From positions 5,073,501-5,137,500 of the forward strand of contig NC_084767.1 of assembly GCF_028858725.1 (NCBI RefSeq): 64,000 nucleotides of DNA. The letters are read 5' to 3'. A model generated the notes under the pieces. That model ran no database searches. It was not told the origin of the DNA and saw only the letters and a list, made by a program, of their open reading frames with translations. Within the stretch, counting starts at the first letter, position 1; every line of letters starts with the position of its first letter. This document shows positions 56,731-64,000 of this stretch, one piece after another. Made by a program: the position numbers and the translations under genes. This DNA comes from Colius striatus (Eukaryota > Chordata > Aves > Coliiformes > Coliidae).

Positions 56731-59700
56731 GTAAGGGGCGCTCCTCTCCCCTGCTCCACGCTCTTGGACTGGAGGAGGGGGGGAAGCCACAGGAGGGGTG
56801 GCAAGGCTTTCCCCAGGGAGTAGCAATGGGGTGGGGGGGTGAGGGCAGGCATTTGGGTGATTTTATGTCTGTCCCAGCAGGGACTGGTGCCTTGTGCTGT
56901 ACTTTGCTTTTCATTTCCTCCTTTGTGTGGCTAGAGCAGCCTGGCAGCCTAAGCAGAGGGAAAAGAGCAGAGAAAGGTGTCTGGGGCTGGTAGGACATGG
57001 GTGGGTAAATCCCAAAGTGTGTGTTGCCGTGGGTGTGGGGGAACGAGCTCATGGCAGGCTCAGGGCCCTGCTGTCCCACACCACTGAAGTGCATGCCTGT
57101 CCTGTGCAGCCCCAGGCAACTGCAAAATGCCTTTTACAACGGCATTCCTGGCTGGGATTGACAAATATTCCTTCAGGGAATAAGAAGTGGCTTTTTCAGG
57201 GACCCCACGGCTGCTGAATTTTGGGTTGGGAAGTAGGCTTTCCCACTTGGAGCATTTTGCTCTGTCTCCCTTCTCCTTCTGCCCTAAGTTTTGCAGAGTC
57301 AGTTCCAGTAGGCACAGAGATGTGGAGCTTCAGTGGCCTTTCCTCTGAGTTCAGCTGCTGGCCTTGAAATACTCCAAAGTCAACTGAGACTGAGGAGATA
57401 AAGTGCATTTGGTATGCTCATTCTCACTGCCTTTCGTTTGAAATCTCTGGGCTCAGTTTAGAGCCTAAGCAAAACACCCTGGAGGAGCCCAGTGCGTGGG
57501 CAGCAAATGCCTGGCTCTTTCTGGACCACAGGAAAGGTCATGGCCTCCTTGGGAATTATCAGGAACCATCCTTTGCAGTTACACCTATTGCAAACTAACT
57601 TTCACTCCAAAGTTATGTATAAAAGACTCGGGGCTGTCAAACTGAAAGTGAGCTCTGTAGCAGCCAGTTCCTCCTCTGGAACAGGTACAGGAACAACACT
57701 GCCCTGTCTGTGAGGAAGCCATCTCCATGGGTAAGCTCTCAGCTGCACATTCCTCTTCATTTTTTCCTTTTCAGACTCCCTAGGACAGCCAGAGAAATCA
57801 AGAATGCAGCTCTTCAGGGGGAATTATAAAAGGATTGTGGTGCAAGGGACCTTGGTCAGATTTGCTTCTTTGACTTTTAATTTTTCAGAACTTAAAACTC
57901 TCCAGATATGACAACTCTCTCATGCAAAATCTAAGCTTTCTGGCATCATTTTTCTTAAAGAAAGGGGAATCTGGCAGCTGTGACTGCTAAGGCCATTCAT
58001 GGGTGCTTTAGGTGTGACAACACTGCTGGAGGCAGCCAGGAGCAGCCAGAACCGCTCAGAGACCGTCCAATCCCCAAAGAACAGGGTTTAGCATCCTGTC
58101 TGAAATGTGTTACCGTGCAGTATAACAGCACTCACTGATCGTTGGTGTCCCTTAAAATAAACAGCTGGATGAGTAAGTACTGCTGTTTCACTGCTCCTCA
58201 GAAAAGGTGGTTGCTTATTACCTTATCCTCAGATCCCATAGCTGCTGACAAATGTGAAAACCAAGGCACTGTTTCACATTAGGCACTTCTGAAGATTCTG
58301 TCAGGACCAGTGTTTTAATGGATAAAGTGAAATGTATTCATTTAAACTGAAATTTAAATTCAAAGGGGAAGTTGTTTATTAACCAGCCACTGACAGTTAC
58401 ACATGTATAGAAATCAAACATTGACTTGAAAAGTTTCAAAATCATATCAATTTTCCCTATGCCCTGTCTTGATGAGGAGGGAAGTGAATACAGTTGATGA
58501 AAGGACTCGCTGGTCAAAGTGGGCAGATAGAAGGTGCCTGTGCCATTTTACCAGCTCCACATGTTGCCAGTCTGGTTTAAAGCTACTTGTGCTCCTTCCC
58601 TGCCATGAAGTTCAATGTTGTCTTTCCTTCTGCTAGGCTCTACTCTCAGACAAGGTGACCTGGCTGCAGGAACGTAGCCGTGCTTTAGCTGGCATCCTAG
58701 AAGACCTTCTTGAAAATGAGGATCAGATCAAGGTTGGTACCCAGACTGTTGCTTATTGAGAGCATCTTTCCTTCACAATTTCCCTCACATGAGTGATGGC
58801 AGCAATGCTGTTAGAAGCAGATAAATAGAAAGAGATGCAATCCAAAGCGGGGAAAACATTGGTGTAAGAAACTGCCAGAAGCCAAGCTTCCTCACAGCCT
58901 CCCAGCAAAGCTCCACAGGAGGCACCAGCTGAGAGATTCCACAATTTATTGTGCTTGCATAGACCAGGTTATGGGACTGGCAGACCAGAGACTCTGTGTA
59001 TATATATATATAAAATCAAGTATTTTCGAAGTTTTCTATCAGATAAACAAAAACAGTTTGAGTCTGCATATTAGGATTCTCAGCACGTGCTGATACAGTT
59101 CTCACATTACTAGATTAATTTTATCTGATTTTTCTTTACTATATCAGGATTAATTGTCACAATCCTGTCTTTAATCAGATATTCTGACAAATGCTCATTG
59201 TCTGCTTCCTTCTGAAGCTAGTTCAAAGTGGAGATACAACCCTAATTAATAAACCGAGACACTAAGCTCAACTGTTGAGTTACCATCTTCTTATCTGTCC
59301 ATTTAGACCAACACAAGAACAGTGACTTCTCAGCTGAAAAAGCTGTTTGAAGAGATTAAAACAGAGATGATTCAGAAAGAGAAGAAGATCCTGAGTGACA
59401 TTCAAATGAATGAGAGAAAACAACTGGAAGAGATTGCCAAAGCGAAGGACACAACGAAACAGCTGAGAGTTGAGGTTTCACAGCATCTTCAGTCTTTGCA
59501 GAAGATGAGAGAGCAACAAGATATTTTCATCTTCTTCAAAGTAAGCAGCAGTATTCTGCTTTTCTTCATGAATGTGTTTATTTCTCAGCCTGCTTCCCTT
59601 TCTGGAAATCATACTAACAGGGGTTTGTTTTCTTTCCCTTTTTTTTTTGGCAATCCTATTTGTAGGAATTTAAAGTGGCAAAGAACAGGTACGTTCCACT

Positions 59701-62700
59701 GGAAAACACATTCTTCCTTGAAAATCTACGGTGTTGATAACTCAGATCTCACTGCTTGTGTCCCTTTGTCCTCGCACCTTACACTGCAAAGCTGCTCCCT
59801 GTTGCAGCTGAACCAGAGAGCACCTTGTCCACACAAGGACTGAGGATGGAGAGAGATCTGCCTGCTGTTATAGTGGTCCCTTTAAGTTTCAGTTGCCTTG
59901 ACAGCTACACAGTTGCTGGGTTCTGATGAAAAACACTGGCTTTTATTACCAGAAAAAATGTTTTTCTCAGAGATGGAGCCCATAGGGTTCAGTTTACAGC
60001 AACACTCTTGGATGTGTGTTGGTGACGTTCCTGCACATAAGTCCCAGTGAGCAGCCTATGGCAGCAGAGGTAACTGTCTCATTTCCCACCAGTCTTTGCT
60101 TCTGTTTGTAGACAAGCTTAGTAGCTAAACAGATTTATTATCCCTCCTCTTGCAAACGATACAATTAATTTTTAACTTAGCACTTCCTAATCAGCACCTG
60201 AGTGTCAGCTGCAATTCAATGGTGCAAAACCCCACCAACAGTAAGGTGCAGATCCCCAAGAGATTTTGCTGCAGCACTAAACTCCCTAAGCTGCATCAAG
60301 GGCTGGCTCAAACATCTTGCTGGGTTTTAAGATGTCACCTCTGTAACTTGGAGAAATTAAAGCTGAGTCTGAACTTGGACTGTAAGGATAACTTTGAATC
60401 ACCGTGTAGCTAGGGCTGTGCTGCTAGCAGCACTGGCCATTACTCACAGCTATGCTGCAAGTCAAAATCCAGCCTATGGGATCAAAGTCATTTTCCAGAA
60501 GCCTGGACACCGTTTAATACATTTGGCATTTTCTTTCGATCGTGACGGGGACTGTGCTGGAACAGTAAGAGCCTGCCTGCAGCAGGTCAAAGCACCATTT
60601 GTACAAGGGTGTTAGCAAAACACCAACCCCCCGCTTTTCTCATGTTCAGCATTTGAAAGTTTCAGGTTTGGTAAACAAAAAGTAACAGTATCTTACCGGA
60701 GAGCCATTTACCTGATACTTCATGTGGCCAAAGCATCAACCTCTTTGCAGAGTCCTTCCTGGTGACTTTCTAATGCTAAATGCTTTTCCTTGGTGAAATG
60801 ACTGCCTGTGCCCTAGGATTGCAAGTCAGAATGTCAGCATCAACAGGATGAATGTGGTGGTGGTGAATCTGGAAGAGGCTAGGTTCAGCAACTGCCGACA
60901 GCTGTACAGAGGCTTCATGAATCAGCTGGATATGCTGGCCCAGTATGCATATAGTGAGTGAACTGCCCCCTCACCCACAGCCTTATTTGAGCTGCCCCTC
61001 AACTCACAGCCCTGCATGAGCTGCCCTGACCCACTGCCCCTCGCCTCTGACCCCAGCCAAAGCCAGGAAGCTGTGGGGTTCAGTGAGAGAGCTGACAGCC
61101 ACCAGAGCAGGGCTCATTTATATGGGGTATGCACGTGGCCTTGTGAGGCTGATGAGGTGTTGAGAAGGGAAAGACTGTTTCTGGGGATTCCAAAGAAGAG
61201 GTCTGCTTCTCCCCAGCGTAAGACCAGCTTCTCCTCTGCCTGATGTAGTTTCCTGCTCCCGCCTACTTCCCCAGTCTTTGGGTGCTCAATCATACCTCTG
61301 ACAAATGTCCTCTGTGTTTGTCTGCCTCCATCCCCTCCCAGTTAATCCCCAACCATGAGATGCAGGGGCACGTCCCAAACTTGAATTGCCAGCTTTGTAA
61401 AACATTCTTCTCCATCTTTCTCAGATGAACTCGTGAACCAAATTAGGCGGAACTGGCTCTTCAAATCAGCGAGACTGAACAGGTAAATTCCTTACTTACA
61501 AAATATTGCCTGCAAATTTTTCCAAGAGTTGTTCATTTAGTGTCTGTGTGTCCTCTGCTTCAATCTCAAGGAGAGCCAAACAGAGCCCAGAACGCTCTCT
61601 TTCACCTCAAAAGAGAGGGTCAGATGTATTGATGTCCTCGTATTTCATTATTAACAAGTTGTGATTTGTGGTGTAAGAGGTACTAACATTCAACACTTTC
61701 TTTACAGGAAGGCTGCAAATACCAGAGCTTCTTCAAATTGTAAGTGTTCAAAAATACTGTGTATTGCTCAGGACTGTGGCCTGTGACTGTGCATTTTACA
61801 GAGAAAAATCTCTCATGTAAAAATGAGAATAGCATTTTGTTGCATGCATCTCCTGTCCTTGCCAGAGGTGAGACCAGCAGGAGTGTAGCCTCAGGGCACA
61901 GTTCTCAAAATCTGTAGTGGGCAGAAATCTCTGGGAATTCACTAGAGAGATCTTATCTTCAGCCTGAAGACTGGGTTTGCTTCAGTACTTGGTAAAATTC
62001 TGAGCTTGCTCTGAGGAAAGACCGTAGAGGGATTCCCACCGCTGAGCAGGAGCTGGAGCAAACCCAGTGCCTGAAAGGATTCCCAGACAAATGCAAGTGC
62101 TGCAGGAGATGTTAAATCTGTGAAGAGTGTTTCTCTTCAGACAGCACTAGTCCAGTGCTCAAATACATTTCTGCTGGGTAGGGCAGTGCATCTTTTCTAT
62201 AACCCATTTTGAAAAGGAAGCTATTCAGAAGCTGTTTGCAAGATTAAAAAAATTGTGTGTAGTTGCTGCAATTAAAGTTCAGTTTGCAGTCAAATTTTTC
62301 TTAATTCATAAATTCAAATGGAATCCTACTTACCTCTCTTCTGACAAGCATTTCTTCCAAATCTTACTTTGGGAAAGATGTGTTTGAGAATTGTTGTTCA
62401 GTGAGGGAGTTGAGGACAATGTGTTCTTGCCTTAAATGCAAACATACTAGTTTTACCAGATTCATTTGAAAACCCACAAATGAACAATGCTTTCTTTTAT
62501 CCTTAATGGATGGAGAGGACAAGCAGCATGCAGTGCAGGTAAGCAATTAAATGGAAATTTAATTACACAGCACAGCTTAACACTACAGTTGCTTTCATTT
62601 AACATAATGCCAGCCTCAAATGTAGAAGCATACTTTAAAATCAATGTACGTGGTCATTTATTTGTCTTGTGAGCTCAGTCTTCTGCACACACATTAATGT

Positions 62701-62845
62701 CCGTGTTCTAGAAGAGATATTTTTTTCCTGAGGCAATGCAAAGCTGTACTTGGAAGCAGCTGGTCAAAGATGTTATTGGCAGGGCAATGAAATATTGTTT
62801 ATTATTACAGTGAGTGAAGCTTTTCCATCTTGTGTACTCCTATAG
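56110..62845 (+). CDS. TRIM-B: RING / B-box1 / B-box2 / coiled-coil protein, no SPRY seen
   Basis: Proposed CDS 56110-56730, 58637-58732, 59307-59540, 59666-59688, 60817-60953, 61425-61482, 61708-61739, 62811-62845: 412 codons, 411 aa, all GT-AG and in frame. RING C20, C23, C35, H37, C40, C43, C60, C63; B-box 1 C109-H147; B-box 2 C163-H194; coiled coil about 208-330. Role: a RING E3 ubiquitin ligase, tandem paralog of TRIM-A, with close matches in each zinc module (for example KTCLNCNASLCEAHLSKH against KTCLSCEASLCQAHLSRH). The first four exons are secure. The last four are predicted from splice sites and frame only; their peptide has no domain I recognise. A SPRY exon outside the window, or alternative splicing, remains possible. 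TRIM proteins without a C-terminal domain often still act through RING/coiled-coil dimers, or antagonise paralogs. Confidence 0.7.
58637..58732 (+). CDS. TRIM-B exon 2 (coiled coil, 96 bp)
   Basis: 32 codons, phase 0 at both ends, between tctgctag and gttggt. It encodes KVTWLQERSRALAGILEDLL. Same length and phase as TRIM-A exon 2. Confidence 0.9.
58997..59013. repeat. (TA)n microsatellite
   Basis: A short TA run (GTATATATATATATA) in TRIM-B intron 2. Confidence 0.9.
59307..59540 (+). CDS. TRIM-B exon 3 (coiled coil, 234 bp)
   Basis: 78 codons, phase 0 at both ends, between catttag and gtaagc. It encodes a highly charged helix (KKLFEEIKTEMIQKEKKIL) ending DIFIFFK. Same size and phase as TRIM-A exon 3. 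Confidence 0.92.
59666..59688 (+). CDS. TRIM-B exon 4 (23-bp microexon)
   Basis: Encodes EFKVAKN plus two bases of Arg, between atttgtag and gtacgt. Same length and phase as TRIM-A exon 4. Confidence 0.85.
60817..60953 (+). CDS. TRIM-B exon 5 (predicted)
   Basis: 137 bp between gccctag and gtgagt, phase 2 to phase 1, the same phases as TRIM-A exon 5. It encodes IASQNVSINRMNVVVVNLEE and FMNQLDMLAQYAY. It is not alignable by eye with TRIM-A exon 5. Confidence 0.65.
61425..61482 (+). CDS. TRIM-B exon 6 (predicted, 58 bp)
   Basis: Between tttctcag and gtaaat; encodes NELVNQIRRNWLFKSARLN. The splice sites are good and the frame is kept (phase 1 in, phase 2 out). It sits where TRIM-A has its SPRY exon. 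Confidence 0.55.
61708..61739 (+). CDS. TRIM-B exon 7 (predicted, 32 bp)
   Basis: Between ctttacag and gtaagt; encodes RKAANTRASSN. It is very short and supported only by splice sites and phase. Confidence 0.45.
62811..62845 (+). CDS. TRIM-B last exon (predicted) with stop
   Basis: After tattacag the frame reads SEAFPSCVLL and stops at TAG 62843-62845. A competing acceptor (ctatag, ending 62845) would also stop within four codons. Either way the protein ends without a SPRY domain unless an exon beyond the window is used. Confidence 0.4.
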
Positions 62846-63860
62846 CAGAAACCAACTGAAAGGATCAGCGTGCTTCAAGTGGCAAGGTGTATGGTCCACA
62901 CATGCCCAGAAGTAAGAGAAAAAGAAATCAGAACTGAGAAGGGAAGAAAAAAAAATGAATACTATCAAAAATGTCCTCTAAGGAGGGGGACCTGCCAAGC
63001 ATCTTGACCTCCCCTGCTAGTGAAAGCAATTCTGTAGCATATGCTGGTTTAGCAAAGAAGCACTAATTAAAGCAAATGTAAGGAAATCTCTAACTGCTGC
63101 CGACTTCCAAACGGTGGACTATTTCATCTCATGGTTCCAGTGACTCTTCTGTACTATTAATTGTGGTGACTATGTATGTGATTGGATAACTAAATAAGTG
63201 GCTATAGATACAGATAAGCGAGGCTGGCCCATTTCCAACCCTCACCAGGCTTTAACTGTTGAGAGCATTGTGCATGGCTGCAGTAGAGAGCTGTTCAGGA
63301 GCATGCCACAGATTTGGAGTATCACATTTTACACAAGTGATCTTTGTAGGAAAGAAATGTGCATGAAACCAGCTTGGTCAGCCTCTAAGCCACATTTTAA
63401 CATTCGTGCAGAGTGCTCAGAGCCATGTGGAATACCACAATCAGCAGCAGGCAAAGGTGCTTTGGTGGCCACATCTCCTTGCGTACAGATGTTCTTTTTT
63501 GGTCAAGCACATGCTGAGCTTTCCAGATGTAGCCTTTACTGCATGTGTCAACTCCACAGAGGGATTTCATGGACAGTGCCAGGCAGATGGTTTCACTCTT
63601 TGTTGCTGTAGGCTGTACCTAGCTGTGATTCAGATCTAACACAGGAACACCAGACCTGTCTGTTTCTTCTTCCAATGGCAAAAATATTCTACTGCAAACC
63701 ACAGTTTCCAACACAGAGATTTTTAATAAGGGCTAAAGTTCTGGGTGCTTCTATGTAAATTAGGATTCATGGCTATAACTCTGTTGTGTCAGGTGTGATG
63801 ATCAGCATATATCTAATGGCAGGGATTAAACCCAATAAACTCTACAGAATCCATCTTGGG
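62846..63860 (+). other. Probable TRIM-B 3' UTR
   Basis: AT-rich sequence after the proposed stop, up to the AATAAA at 63834. An open frame at 63198-63611 shows no SPRY or other domain and is treated as chance. Confidence 0.45.
63834..63839 (+). terminator. Polyadenylation signal AATAAA (TRIM-B)
   Basis: Canonical AATAAA, with a GT-rich/T-rich stretch (gggtttaaagttttccttta) about 20 bp downstream. It supports transcription of TRIM-B ending inside the window. Confidence 0.55.
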
Positions 63861-64000
63861 TTTAAAGTTTTCCTTTATGGTTTAAATGGACTCACCAAGC
63901 TGTAAGGGATCTGCAGCCCTTGCTCTGCTGTACACATCAATTGTCAGCCTCACAGAAAGTGCATGGCTACATTCTGGGAGCTCAGAAGTAGCTCAAGGTG

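Noticed and set aside
63198-63611. 137-codon open frame as a possible SPRY exon of TRIM-B
   Set aside because: No SPRY signatures (WEV, LDY, FYN-type) and no fitting acceptor phase; lies before the AATAAA, so read as 3' UTR.

Overview
The window looks like avian (or at least sauropsid) nuclear DNA. It is GC-rich, has vertebrate GT-AG introns, and carries three CR1 retroelement 3' ends that finish in the typical ATTCTATGA motif. No other repeat family was recognised by eye. The species cannot be named from the sequence alone. Everything recognised lies on the + strand.

Region 1 (1-39386, 3' UTR to about 44.24 kb) is most of PPARGC1B (PGC-1beta), a transcriptional coactivator for nuclear receptors and mitochondrial genes. 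The first 27.2 kb is the end of a large intron 1. Exon 1, with the start codon, lies upstream of the window. Eleven coding exons between 27238 and 39386 join in frame to 982 codons plus a TAA stop. They carry both LxxLL motifs, the HCF-1-type DHDY motif, a Glu run, a short RS segment, an RRM and the conserved C-terminus. A long 3' UTR ends at an AATAAA at 44217.

Region 2 (about 48.5-54.8 kb) is a complete TRIM E3 ligase gene, TRIM-A. It encodes RING, two B-boxes, coiled coil and a SPRY-like end (553 aa, six coding exons of 630/96/234/23/143/536 bp). Its upstream DNA is CpG-rich, with a 17-bp minisatellite and a perfectly spaced triple TTTC (ISRE/IRF-type) element.

Region 3 (about 56.0-63.9 kb) is a second TRIM gene in tandem, TRIM-B. 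Its first four coding exons match TRIM-A in order and almost in length (621/96/234/23 bp). After the coiled coil it runs into short, unfamiliar exons, and no SPRY exon can be seen in the window. I know of no TRIM genes in the equivalent interval downstream of PPARGC1B in mammals, so the pair looks like a lineage-specific tandem duplication, possibly interferon-responsive.

Non-coding points of interest are a long, nearly perfect hairpin in TRIM-A intron 5, a 46-bp VNTR in the intron between the two RRM exons of PPARGC1B, a small AT-rich hairpin in its intron after exon 3, and AT-rich islands in intron 1 (one with a palindromic CRE, one rich in forkhead-like motifs) that could be enhancers.
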